Assembly: GCA_009909085.1 (NCBI GenBank)
Contig: JAAANX010000081.1
Coordinates: 1 to 40,779, forward strand
Source of the DNA: Cyanobacteria bacterium GSL.Bin1
GTDB taxonomy: Bacteria; Cyanobacteriota; Cyanobacteriia; Cyanobacteriales; Rubidibacteraceae
Direction of reading: 5' to 3'
DNA: 40,779 nt
Every line of letters begins with the position of its first letter. Within the stretch, counting starts at the first letter, position 1. Shown one piece after another: positions 16,357 to 24,764 of this stretch. Made by a program: the position numbers and the translations under genes. The notes under the pieces are model-generated. The model made no database searches, had not been told where the DNA came from, and saw only the letters and a list, made by a program, of their open reading frames with translations.

Positions 16357-17229
16357 TCAATGCGAATAGCTTTTGTCCTGAGCCCGCATTAACAGATTCT
16401 TTTCTGAGGGAATCTTTAACTTTGATGCTAAGTTGAAGCATTCGAGCAATTTAATGAAGCGAAAAGTCGGATCAACCAAATAAATCACTTTCCCCTCACG
16501 AATCGTGATTCCCTGGCGACTAGAAGCTTGAAACGCATGATGGAGATTGTGCCAGCCTTCACCGAGGGTCAAAAAAGCGACAAAGCCATTATTGCGACTG
16601 CAATCATCCGTGAGAAAAGGTTGGTTGCCGACTAGATGGCAGAGGGAGTTAGTGGTTTGTACGCCGTGAAAGAGTAAAGTAGTGCTCAGAAAAAACGCCC
16701 CGAGATATTCCATCCCTCCGATTCCGTAAGAAATCCCTGCTAGGGCAAGTACAGGGATAAAATGCCAACGATCAATTAACTTTAAAACTAAATCTCCTTC
16801 CACATCTTGCGGTAACTTTTCTGGGAAGAACCGGGGAGATAATAGCCAACCCCATTGCGACCAACAAAATCCAGCGAATCCTTGATTTGGGGTATGAGGG
16901 GAATGGGGGTCAAAATCGCGATCAACGTATTGATGATGAGCAAGATGGTGAGCTTTCCACCAACTGGGACCCATTTGCCCTGCCGCCGCAGCAATTATAC
17001 TACCGAACCAAAGAATAGGCGCTGGAGCATGATAACTTTTGTGCGTGAGTAAGCGATGATAAATGCTCGTGGTTGCCAACATCCGAATGAGATATAACAG
17101 GACTATCCAGAGGAGTGCCCCCCACGATAAGCCAGTGCTGAACACCAGCAAAGCTCCAATATGATTAACAATAATCAGTATGGGACCGAGTACATAAGAA
17201 ATAATGGTGAGTCGGGAATATTGCTGCAT
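16357..17229 (-). CDS. Acyl-lipid/acyl-CoA delta-9 type fatty acid desaturase
   Basis: This 290-residue membrane di-iron desaturase has all three histidine boxes: HRLLTH (about 58-63), HHLAHH (about 94-99) and HNLHH near residue 229 (GEGWHNLHHAF). Hydrophobic pairs lie before the first box and between the second and third, as usual. The box pattern HxxxxH / HxxxHH / HNxHH is that of the delta-9 group (DesC and stearoyl-CoA desaturases). The sequence is shorter and more divergent than what I recall of standard cyanobacterial DesC, so I give no symbol. Membrane unsaturation supports growth in cold and salt. It is probably transcribed alone. Confidence 0.85.
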   Translation of the reverse strand: MQQYSRLTIISYVLGPILIIVNHIGALLVFSTGLSWGALLWIVLLYLIRMLATTSIYHRLLTHKSYHAPAPILWFGSIIAAAAGQMGPSWWKAHHLAHHQYVDRDFDPHSPHTPNQGFAGFCWSQWGWLLSPRFFPEKLPQDVEGDLVLKLIDRWHFIPVLALAGISYGIGGMEYLGAFFLSTTLLFHGVQTTNSLCHLVGNQPFLTDDCSRNNGFVAFLTLGEGWHNLHHAFQASSRQGITIREGKVIYLVDPTFRFIKLLECFNLASKLKIPSEKNLLMRAQDKSYSH

Positions 17230-17531
17230 TGATTTTAATTTATTTTTTAGATATAGCTGTTCTCTGAATAAATATAATTTAAATTAGCTTTAAGTTAACC
17301 TTCTCATTTCGTGATTTGATAACGCCAATCAAGTTTAGCAAACTGTTTTCCCACGGAGATATTTGCTGATTTTATTCTCCAGAACTTAACTTCATGAAAG
17401 TGAAAATTGCTAGATCTTGATTAATTCAAACCTCCGTACTTTTCGCACAGAAGTGCGTTCACGACTTGAGCTGGCCATCGAGCATTTTTTCCAATTGAGA
17501 ACCATCAAGCCATGAACACTAATTCCTAGAT
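17230..17531. other. Intergenic region between desaturase and recX
   Basis: This is the shared upstream region of two divergent genes. It is A+T-rich near the desaturase. One clear small hairpin is present, CGCAC/GTGCG with an AGAA loop (17444-17457). I see no certain promoter, and a short minus-strand frame here did not convince me. Confidence 0.4.
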
Positions 17532-17984
17532 ATGAATTGTCAGACTTATTTGTTGCAACTGCTTTCTCGTCGTGAATATACTCAGGAAGAACTCCGTAAA
17601 AAAGCCTTGACAAAAGGGTTTGAGGAAACAGAAATTACAGAAACGCTGCAACATTTACAGGAAATTAGTGTCCAATCGGATGCTGGCGTTGCTGAAAATT
17701 TAATCTTGGGATATCAAGGAAAGTACGGAAAACGAAAAATCAAGCAGAAATCTCAAGAGAAAGGAATTCGTGACGATTTGTTTGAACGAATGTGGGAACA
17801 GTTAGCGGATCAGCGAGAGACAGAAGATTTATCAAATCTGAAAGCAAAGGTCATGCGAAAATATCAGCTCAACCAATTTTCTGATCTCGATCCCAAAACC
17901 AAGCGCAAAGTCTGTAATTTTCTGCAATATCGGGGGTTTAATCCATTTCAGTTGCTTCAGCAGTGGCAAACCGAAGAAGGGTAA
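17532..17984 (+). CDS. recX: Regulatory protein RecX
   Basis: This 150-residue, helix-rich protein is of the RecX family, which binds RecA filaments and limits recombination. It begins with the typical LLQLLSRREYTQEELRKKALTKGF, then ETLQHLQEI, AENLILGYQGKYGKRKIKQKSQEKGI, and the closing NFLQYRGFNPFQL, matching the repeated three-helix design. Length is normal. recA is not adjacent. rseP begins 62 bases downstream on the same strand. Confidence 0.85.
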   Translation: MNCQTYLLQLLSRREYTQEELRKKALTKGFEETEITETLQHLQEISVQSDAGVAENLILGYQGKYGKRKIKQKSQEKGIRDDLFERMWEQLADQRETEDLSNLKAKVMRKYQLNQFSDLDPKTKRKVCNFLQYRGFNPFQLLQQWQTEEG

Positions 17985-18046
17985 ACTCGCACTAATATTA
18001 AAATAGATGGACAAGTGTTTAGTTTAGTATAGTTGGTTAGAAAATT

Positions 18047-19138
18047 ATGTCAGTTTTGGCAGCGATCGCGGTTTTGGCGGTTTTAATTATCGTCCACGAA
18101 CTGGGGCACTTTACCGCAGCCCGAGTGCAAGGGATTCATGTTAACCGATTTTCCATCGGGTTTGGTCCGATTTTATGGAAATATCAAGGGTCCGAAGTGG
18201 AATATGGCATCCGTGCCTTTCCCTTAGGCGGATTTGTGGGCTTTCCCGATGATGATCCCGATAGCGAAATTCCCCAAGATGATCCGAATTTATTAAAAAA
18301 TCGTCCCCTCGGCGATCGCGCCATTGTGATTAGTGCTGGGGTGATTGCAAACTTTATTTTTGCTTATTTCCTCCTCGTCACCCAATCGGCTTTTGTAGGG
18401 ATTCCCGAACCCCAATTTGAACCCGGCATTAAAGTTCCTGAAATTGTTAATCAAGAAAATTCTCCAGCCAAAGAAGCTGGATTAAAAGCGGGAGATTTGA
18501 TTCTCGCGGTGGATTCCCAATCCCTTGGCGAAGGGCAACCGGCTATCCAAACCTTACAAACAGAAATTCAAAATTCTGTTAACGAACCGTTAAGTTTAAC
18601 CGTTAAACGAGAAGGCGAAACCCTAGACTTATTGGTCACCCCTCAAGCTGGAGATGATGGAAAAGGAAAAATTGGTGTTTTACTCTCTCCCAATGGGGAA
18701 GTGATTCGCAAACGCCCGGATAATCTGATTGAACCGTTTACTCAAGGGGCACAAGAATATCAACGGATTTTTAGCCTCACCTTCCAAGGCTTAGGACAAC
18801 TGATTAGTAACTTCCAAGAATCTGCTGAACAAGTGGCTGGTCCGGTCGCGATCGTTGCGGTTGGTGCTGATATTGCCAGTTCCGACGCGAGCAGTCTCTA
18901 TCAATTTGCAGCGTTAATCAGCATCAACTTAGGCATTATTAACATCCTACCCTTACCGGTTTTAGATGGCGGTCAATTGGTCTTCTTGCTTTTAGAAGGA
19001 GTTCGCGGGAAACCCTTACCCAGCAAAGTGCAAGATGGCATCATGCAAACCGGTGTCGTCGTTTTACTCGGTTTAGCAATTTTCCTTGTTATTCGTGATA
19101 CCGCCAACTTAGCTGTGGTTCAGGAACTGTTCCAATAA
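18047..19138 (+). CDS. rseP: Site-2 protease RseP (RIP metalloprotease)
   Basis: This is a 363-residue intramembrane zinc protease. The zinc motif HELGHF is at residues 17-22, inside the first membrane segment. A PDZ domain occupies about 115-200 (AKEAGLKAGDLILAVDSQ), and the second metal-site motif NILPLPVLDGGQL lies in the third membrane segment. Such proteases cut membrane-held anti-sigma factors or signal-peptide remnants. Length and layout are complete. The stop codon TAA shares its last base with the ATG of nth, so the two are translationally coupled. Confidence 0.95.
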   Translation: MSVLAAIAVLAVLIIVHELGHFTAARVQGIHVNRFSIGFGPILWKYQGSEVEYGIRAFPLGGFVGFPDDDPDSEIPQDDPNLLKNRPLGDRAIVISAGVIANFIFAYFLLVTQSAFVGIPEPQFEPGIKVPEIVNQENSPAKEAGLKAGDLILAVDSQSLGEGQPAIQTLQTEIQNSVNEPLSLTVKREGETLDLLVTPQAGDDGKGKIGVLLSPNGEVIRKRPDNLIEPFTQGAQEYQRIFSLTFQGLGQLISNFQESAEQVAGPVAIVAVGADIASSDASSLYQFAALISINLGIINILPLPVLDGGQLVFLLLEGVRGKPLPSKVQDGIMQTGVVVLLGLAIFLVIRDTANLAVVQELFQ

Positions 19139-19785
19139 TGGGATTGTCGCAGCAGGAACGGGCGTTAGCATTACTCGCCCGTCTCACACAGTTGTATCCG
19201 GATGCAACTTGTACCCTTGATTATGAAACGCCAGTGCAGTTGCTAGTGGCAACTATCTTATCGGCGCAGTGTACGGATGAACGGGTGAATAAAGTGACGC
19301 CAGAGTTGTTTGCCCGTTTTCCCGATGCCCGCGCGATCGCGCAAGCCCCTCGCAGCGAAATTGAAAGTCTGATTCGTTCGACTGGCTTCTATCGCAATAA
19401 AGCGAAAAATATTCAAGCGGCTTGTGAAATGATTGTCTCTGACTTCGGGGGGAACGTTCCAGACACAATGGAAGAGATTCTCAAGCTACCGGGAGTCGCT
19501 AGAAAAACAGGGAATGTGGTGTTAGCCCATGTTTATGGGGTGAATGCGGGCGTGACTGTTGATACCCATGTTAAACGGCTTTCTTTGCGGTTGGGATTAA
19601 CCGAACATACTGATCCCAAACGGATTGAGAAAGATTTGATGGCATTACTACCGCAACCGGACTGGGAAAATTGGTCAATTCGCTTAATTTATCATGGTCG
19701 CGCTGTGTGCAAAGCCAGACAACCTTTATGTGAATCGTGTTCTCTGGCTGATCTTTGTCCATTTCCCAGTGGCAATAGCAATTAA
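19138..19785 (+). CDS. nth: Endonuclease III
   Basis: This 215-residue base-excision repair enzyme removes oxidised pyrimidines and cuts the DNA at the resulting site. The helix-hairpin-helix LPGVARKTGNVVLA contains the catalytic Lys, and VDTHVKRLSLRLG contains the catalytic Asp. The C-terminus has the four-Cys iron-sulfur pattern (CKARQPLCESCSLADLCP, spacing C-x6-C-x2-C-x5-C). All key residues are present. Its ATG overlaps the rseP stop by one base. Confidence 0.96.
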   Translation: MGLSQQERALALLARLTQLYPDATCTLDYETPVQLLVATILSAQCTDERVNKVTPELFARFPDARAIAQAPRSEIESLIRSTGFYRNKAKNIQAACEMIVSDFGGNVPDTMEEILKLPGVARKTGNVVLAHVYGVNAGVTVDTHVKRLSLRLGLTEHTDPKRIEKDLMALLPQPDWENWSIRLIYHGRAVCKARQPLCESCSLADLCPFPSGNSN

Positions 19786-19830
19786 ATTCGATAAGATAGT
19801 GAAGCAGTATTTTTAAGGCATAAATTTTTT

Positions 19831-20133
19831 ATGGCAAAAAAAGGAATGATTGAGCGTGAAAAAAAGCGCCAAAAATTAGTGGATAAGTACGCTGAAAAAC
19901 GAGCGGAATTAAAAGAGAAAATTAGAACAGCTGAGTCTCCTAGAGAACGATTTCAACTGCAACGCGAACTGCAACGTCTTCCTCGTAGCAGTTCCCGCAC
20001 TCGTCTCCATAATCGTTGTAATGTAACCGGTCGTCCGCGCGGTTATTATCGTGATTTTGGACTCTCTCGCAATGTTTTCCGGGAATGGGCGCACAAAGGC
20101 TATTTGCCCGGTGTGGTTAAATCAAGCTGGTAA
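19831..20133 (+). CDS. rpsN: 30S ribosomal protein S14
   Basis: This is a 100-residue protein of the small ribosomal subunit, of the longer, zinc-free type with a single Cys. Typical sequence includes [17 protein letters not shown] at the start, and [19 protein letters not shown], then [19 protein letters not shown] near the end. It stands apart from the main ribosomal operon, as is usual in cyanobacteria. It follows nth by 45 bases on the same strand. A small hairpin lies after the stop. Confidence 0.97.
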   Translation: MAKKGMIEREKKRQKLVDKYAEKRAELKEKIRTAESPRERFQLQRELQRLPRSSSRTRLHNRCNVTGRPRGYYRDFGLSRNVFREWAHKGYLPGVVKSSW

Positions 20134-20153
20134 TAGAATTTTAACGAATTGAC

Positions 20154-20171
20154 CCCCTCCAAACAGAGGGG
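20154..20171 (+). terminator. Hairpin after rpsN
   Basis: CCCCTC (20154-20159) pairs with GAGGGG (20166-20171). There is no strong T-run on either strand. It lies between the convergent rpsN and rsmI genes and could end either transcript. Confidence 0.4.
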
Positions 20172-20183
20172 AAGTAAAGCATT

Positions 20184-21017
20184 TCACTCTAAGTCAATCG
20201 AAAGCTGATAAATTTCTTGACGAGATAAAGGCGTGATTGCAGCTAATTGCCGACTCGCTTGCGATCGCGTCACTCCTTGGGCTAAAAGTTGCTTTAATTC
20301 CGTTCTAATTTCCTCCACAGACAGATTCATTTCCGCTGTTTCTTCTTTACCCGCAATCACAAGCGTATATTCTCCTTTTGGAACTTGCTTGGTATAGAAG
20401 TCAAGCGCCTCTTCTAGCGTTGCATACTGAACATCTTCATAGAATTTCGTTAACTCCCGCCCCAGCATAATAGCGCGATCGCGCCCCAAAGATTGAGCTA
20501 AATCTTGCAAGGTTTGTTTCAGTTTATGGGGGGATTCATATAAAACAATCGTTCGCGTTTCCTGCTGAAGCCTACTGAGACCCTCTTGTCTGGCTTTCCC
20601 TTTTACCGGCAGAAATCCCTCAAACACAAAACGGTTCGTTGGCAGTCCCGAAACAGCAAGGGCAGTAATGGCAGCAGTTACGCCAGGAATGGGAACAACT
20701 GCAATCTTTGCTTCCACACAGGCTCTCACTAAATCATATCCTGGATCAGAAATGCCTGGCATTCCCGCATCGGTGACAAGCGCAATGCTGGTTCCTTTTT
20801 CTAGCTGCTGGATCAGTTCTGGTTCTCGTTGCTTGCGATTATGTTCGTGATAGCTAATTTGTGGCGTTACAATGTCATAGTATTGTAACAATCTTCCCGT
20901 ATGGCGGGTATCTTCAGCCGCAATCAAATCAACTGTTTTCAGGGTATTGATTGCTCGGAAGGTCATATCTTCTAAGTTACCAATTGGTGTTCCGACTAAA
21001 TAAAGCGTCCCTGCCAT
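20184..21017 (-). CDS. rsmI: 16S rRNA (cytidine1402-2'-O)-methyltransferase
   Basis: This 277-residue protein of the tetrapyrrole-methylase fold 2'-O-methylates C1402 in the ribosomal decoding centre using SAM. Hallmarks are GTLYLVGTPIGNLEDMTFRA at the start, VDLIAAEDTRHTGRLLQYY, ALVTDAGMPGISDPGYDLVR and FEGFLPVKGKARQ. A C-terminal part (QLLAQGVTRSQASRQLAAITPLSRQEIYQLSI) has the extra helical domain seen in RsmI. Length is normal. Confidence 0.95.
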   Translation of the reverse strand: MAGTLYLVGTPIGNLEDMTFRAINTLKTVDLIAAEDTRHTGRLLQYYDIVTPQISYHEHNRKQREPELIQQLEKGTSIALVTDAGMPGISDPGYDLVRACVEAKIAVVPIPGVTAAITALAVSGLPTNRFVFEGFLPVKGKARQEGLSRLQQETRTIVLYESPHKLKQTLQDLAQSLGRDRAIMLGRELTKFYEDVQYATLEEALDFYTKQVPKGEYTLVIAGKEETAEMNLSVEEIRTELKQLLAQGVTRSQASRQLAAITPLSRQEIYQLSIDLE

Positions 21018-21043
21018 TGCATTAACCCTACATCTTAAATAAC

Positions 21044-21079
21044 AAAAATATCCCCCTCATGGATGGTCATGAAGGGGAT
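21044..21079 (-). terminator. Terminator downstream of the membrane/HTH gene
   Basis: ATCCCC (21050-21055) pairs with GGGGAT (21074-21079), and the stem continues through CTCATG/CATGAAG with small defects. On the minus strand five T follow. It lies between the end of the 21110-21838 gene and the start of rsmI. Confidence 0.75.
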
Positions 21080-21109
21080 TGTCGTGGAAAACGAAACGAG
21101 AAGCAAAAA

Positions 21110-21838
21110 TCACTGATCTAACGGATAAAAGAGCTTGGTTTCATCGGAGTATTGCCAGCGAATGTTTTCTGGATCGCGGTTTTGTGTCCACTCGGCAAAA
21201 TCAGGGTCAGATTTTCTTCTGCCAAGGGTACTGGAATGAACACCCAGTCGTTTGGCAAGTTCGGCTTGAATCAGAGAAATTTCTTCTTCGGCTGTTGCAG
21301 ATTGCGGTGGTGCAGTTGCAACAGCGTGAGCATTTTTTTCAGTTTGAGAAGAAACCGTTGATTTTTGAGTTGCAGTCGAAGACGAAGCCGTTGCAATTCC
21401 GTTGCCTTCCTCTTCTTCTTCTTCACCTTCTAAGGTTGCCAAAGATTCCGGTTCTTCAAAAAAGTTTTCCACCGCACTAGCGGTTAGGAAGTAGTAAACA
21501 TGCCCTTGATTTTCTAGTTCTCGACGTTTTGCACTAAATTCTGTTGCTTTATATTCTAAAAATTTACTGGCTTTGTTGCCTTCAATATTAGCTTTCATGG
21601 CAAGATCGACAGGAGTAACGCATCCATGATTTTCTCGAATCAGTCGATTGAAGGCAGGATTGACTTTGCCAACAAATTTTTGCCATTGCCATTGTTGAAC
21701 AACTTGCCAAACGATAATGATTAAAAGTAGCCCCAGCAAGACAGGCCAGGCAGTTGCAACAATCACTGCAACAAGCGCGATCGGGATAATCAGAACTAAA
21801 AAGCCAGTTGCACCACTGTCAATTACTTTTCCAGTCAT
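21110..21838 (-). CDS. Membrane-anchored protein with C-terminal HTH-like motif
   Basis: I do not recognise this 242-residue protein as a named family. Residues about 12-47 are strongly hydrophobic and form one long or two short membrane segments. A soluble part with NPAFNRLIRENHGCVTPVDLA and KFLEYKATEFSAKRRELENQGHVYYFL follows, which resembles a small winged-helix region. Next come a very acidic stretch (seven Glu or Asp-type residues in EGEEEEEEG) and a Ser/Thr/Ala-rich linker. The C-terminus has AELAKRLGVHSSTLGRRKSDPDF, a clear helix-turn-helix pattern, followed by WTQNRDPENIRW. The order suggests a membrane-tethered DNA- or protein-binding factor; that is inference. Confidence 0.6.
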   Translation of the reverse strand: MTGKVIDSGATGFLVLIIPIALVAVIVATAWPVLLGLLLIIIVWQVVQQWQWQKFVGKVNPAFNRLIRENHGCVTPVDLAMKANIEGNKASKFLEYKATEFSAKRRELENQGHVYYFLTASAVENFFEEPESLATLEGEEEEEEGNGIATASSSTATQKSTVSSQTEKNAHAVATAPPQSATAEEEISLIQAELAKRLGVHSSTLGRRKSDPDFAEWTQNRDPENIRWQYSDETKLFYPLDQ

Positions 21839-22025
21839 GGGTTTTCGTGTTGAGTTGTCGGCAATTGCAGAAACGATTTTTGGGTGGTAGAACTAAGATT
21901 TTTCTACACCAAGAGTGGTTTCAATTTACTCTTTTTCTCTATTATCTACGATTTCACAGATTTTGTTGCGTAAATTTAAATCAATTGCGCAATTATTTTT
22001 AATTACGATTTATAGCTAATCTAAA

Positions 22026-22790
22026 ATGGATAAACTTACTAATCTCAGCAATAAAGTTAGCCAGAATGTCCGACTCATTGCCACGGATTTTGATGGCACC
22101 GTTACGGAAAAGGGTCAGTTGACAGGGAATGCAATTGAGGCATTCTCCCAGTTACAGCAAGTAGGTATCGCTGTGGTGATTGTTACCGGACGGTCTGCCG
22201 GTTGGGTTAATGGGTTGCGCCACTATTTGCCCGTTGCCGGCGCGATCGCGGAAAATGGTGGGGTCTATCATTCTCAACCCGATACCCCCCCTGATTTTCT
22301 GGTTTCTCTGCCATCTCTAACACAACATCGCCAGAATCTCGCCCAAGTCTTCCAAACCTTACAGATGAGTTTTCCTGATCTGCAAGAAGCAACAGACAAT
22401 CCATTTCGTTTTACTGACTGGACATTTGATGTCGCGGGATTATCAGATGCTGATTTAATGCAACTGAAACAACAATGTCAGAAACAGGGATATAGCTTTA
22501 CTTATAGCAGTGTGCAGTGTCATATCAAACCCCAAGGGCAAGATAAAGCAACCGGCTTAAAAACGGTGATCGCCAAATATTTCCCCAATTTAACTCCAGC
22601 CGAAATTTTAACGATTGGTGACAGTCCCAATGATGAGTCTTTATTTAATCGAGATCTCTTTCCGCTTTCTGTCGGGGTGGCTAATATTGAACATTACACC
22701 GAACAATTAATGCATACGCCCCAATACCTTACAGAAGCAGCCGAAGGAAAAGGCTTCTGCGAATTGGTAAATTATCTGATTAATCATTAG
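22026..22790 (+). CDS. HAD superfamily (type IIB) phosphatase
   Basis: This 254-residue hydrolase has the HAD catalytic motif ATDFDGTVTEKG (residues about 19-30), motif II in VVIVTGRS, and the closing motif GDSPNDESLF. The cap region between them is of the type seen in Cof-like and sugar-phosphate phosphatases. The family contains sucrose-phosphate and mannosyl- or glucosyl-glycerol phosphatases, relevant to salt-stressed cyanobacteria, but I cannot choose among them from sequence alone. It is convergent with the histidine-kinase gene; the two stops are seven bases apart. Confidence 0.8.
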   Translation: MDKLTNLSNKVSQNVRLIATDFDGTVTEKGQLTGNAIEAFSQLQQVGIAVVIVTGRSAGWVNGLRHYLPVAGAIAENGGVYHSQPDTPPDFLVSLPSLTQHRQNLAQVFQTLQMSFPDLQEATDNPFRFTDWTFDVAGLSDADLMQLKQQCQKQGYSFTYSSVQCHIKPQGQDKATGLKTVIAKYFPNLTPAEILTIGDSPNDESLFNRDLFPLSVGVANIEHYTEQLMHTPQYLTEAAEGKGFCELVNYLINH

Positions 22791-22797
22791 TCATTGG

Positions 22798-24162
22798 TTA
22801 CTGATTGATGATGCTTGCCGGGAGAAAGACCGTTAACACTTCTCCCATTTCAGCACGTTGACGAACGGTTAATTTTCCACCGAGGGCTTCAAACAGATTT
22901 TTCGTCACATTTAAATTCAAACTCAGACTGCCAGTTTCCGGTTGTAAGGTTAGTAGCTGACCAATCGATTTCCCTTGCGATTGAACAATATCTTGACCGA
23001 TATTTTGGGCGTTTGAAGTTTGAGACAACAATTGGAGTTTAATTTGACTGCCAGCAGTAGTCACTTGCACTTTCATTTTCCCACCGCTCGGTAAGCGCGA
23101 GGTAAAGTTTTCCATTAATCCAGTCAAAACTTGCGTTAGCAATTCTGGACTGCTAATGACCGTTGGCAATTGTTCAGGAAGGATGACATCTAATTCCACA
23201 TTGCGCCGTTTTGCCTGTTGTTTCCAGTAGGGAATGCTTTTAGCAAATAAATCTTCTAAAGGAATTGGGCTCAAATTGACCCCTTGCTTGGCTTTCCCTT
23301 CTAGTTCTGTCGCTTGGAAAATAAGTTCCATGCGGTTAATTTGTTCGGTACATTCTTGATCAATGACCCGTAACCGCTTCAAAACATCTGCCCCTAAATC
23401 TTTGCGTTTGAGGAGTAACCGCGTCAACATTCGGATCGTTGTTAAGGGCGTTCTCACTTCATGGGTGAGGGCTTGCAATAATTCCACATCCGGTGTATGC
23501 CCTTGATGGACACTGTTGTGTTGAGTAATGTGTTTTTCTGCTGGCAGATGATTTAATAATTGTCGGCTGAAATCGCTGACTAAGCGATAATGAGGGGCAC
23601 AGAAAGGAAACTGTTCTCGTTTGTTTTCAATAGAGGCAAGTTGTTCAGGAGAATGACTGTGCAAGCGCGATCGCAGCGTCAACCAAGCCCGTTGCGTCAC
23701 TTCCGGATCAAATGAAAAATCAAAGCGAGAGTTACCTTCTCGATCCAGAGTGAGTACCAGTAAAAGAGAAAATTCCGGCGTAAACACTAAGCAAAACTGC
23801 TCATTTTGTAGCGGATCATCAGCGGCTAAAGGCACAGCTTGAATGGCAGAAGAAGATGGTGCAGTTTGTTCACCGCGAACCGGTGCAAAGGTTAGTAAGC
23901 GTGAGGAATTTACCCCCGGAAACGCAATTTCAGGGGTAAACACAACAGTGGTTAAGTCTTGTTCCGGTGCATTGGCTTTCGTCACGGGTGCTGGGCTAGA
24001 CAAAATTAACCCTTGCGCGATCGGTTCGAGTAAAGACTCTAATGCCGCGATCGCGCCGTACCATTGTCGCCATCCTTGCAACTGATCCGTTGATTTCGGA
24101 ACTGATGACTGTTGGGTTTCCATCATTTGGCTCAATGCTGGCAACTGCTGAACACTCACCAC
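22798..24162 (-). CDS. Sensor histidine kinase-like protein with degenerate ATPase domain
   Basis: This is a 454-residue soluble protein. The N-terminal 200 residues look like a sensor domain (ALESLLEPIAQGLILSSPAP, FCLVFTPEFSLLLVLTLDREG) without membrane segments. A clear HisKA H-box follows (LLQALTHEVRTPLTTIRML, His234). The ATPase part has an N-box-like VLTGLMENFTSRLPSGGKM, but the DxGxG and GxGxG glycine boxes are not recognisable; SQTSNAQNIGQD and ETGSLSLNLNVTKNLFEALGGKL stand in their place. It may bind ATP poorly or act as a regulator. The start is GTG, with AAGGGGG just before it. It has no adjacent response regulator. Confidence 0.75.
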   Translation of the reverse strand: MVSVQQLPALSQMMETQQSSVPKSTDQLQGWRQWYGAIAALESLLEPIAQGLILSSPAPVTKANAPEQDLTTVVFTPEIAFPGVNSSRLLTFAPVRGEQTAPSSSAIQAVPLAADDPLQNEQFCLVFTPEFSLLLVLTLDREGNSRFDFSFDPEVTQRAWLTLRSRLHSHSPEQLASIENKREQFPFCAPHYRLVSDFSRQLLNHLPAEKHITQHNSVHQGHTPDVELLQALTHEVRTPLTTIRMLTRLLLKRKDLGADVLKRLRVIDQECTEQINRMELIFQATELEGKAKQGVNLSPIPLEDLFAKSIPYWKQQAKRRNVELDVILPEQLPTVISSPELLTQVLTGLMENFTSRLPSGGKMKVQVTTAGSQIKLQLLSQTSNAQNIGQDIVQSQGKSIGQLLTLQPETGSLSLNLNVTKNLFEALGGKLTVRQRAEMGEVLTVFLPASIINQ

Positions 24163-24764
24163 TTGCCCCCTTCTACTACTAAACTTTTACCTGCTAACCC
24201 TGATCATAACTAGCCCTAGCCTTTTAACCGTAGCCGTAGAACCGAACGAATCAGTCGCAATTTCCCCTCGTGTTTTTCTTTCATCTATCTTGAGATAGGT
24301 TAAAAATAAATTTTTATTAAGATTATTTTTTTTTGTCGCTCCCCCCTAGACAGAAATACAAATAAACGATTCAATATAAGGGGTTGCTAAAATAGCTAAA
24401 TTCTAAAATGACATTTGTATTTTGGGGGAATAGTGTAAATTAATAAAAACCGCTCACAATCATCTCAATCAAAATTGCCCCAAAACCTGATCAGAAGGGA
24501 AATAGAGCTCTTGCTTGATAGTTTTCCATGCCTCATCTACAGGACTAAAAATGCAAACCCAATTAATCTTGTACTGATCATTCGGAAATTTCCCCAAAAT
24601 ATATTATCTGCACCCCTGAGTTAGATTCTGGGGCGAGCAGAGTGTGGCTGGTGAAACTGGATCCAAAATCTTGATTGAAGTAAGAGCGGTTGAGTCCATG
24701 AAGAAAGCTGTGAAGTAAGACTCAAAAACAATCACTCTAAAAACGAATAGCAGTTGAATAACTT
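24163..24764 (+). promoter_or_regulatory. 600-nt upstream region of the betaine genes
   Basis: There is no gene in the 602 bases between the divergent kinase gene and gsmt. It contains several small inverted repeats: CTATCTTGAGATAG (near 24287), CCCC/GGGG in the ACCCCTGAGTT...CTGGGG segment (24613-24616 with 24630-24633), and TTGAGTC/GACTCAA (24690-24696 with 24719-24725) only 40 bases before the gsmt start. This could hold a salt-responsive promoter and a structured 5' leader. I cannot assign a start site or match it to a known riboswitch. Confidence 0.5.

Noticed and set aside
17410-17613. A small gene on the minus strand upstream of recX
   Set aside because: It overlaps the start of recX, has no ribosome site, and resembles nothing I know.
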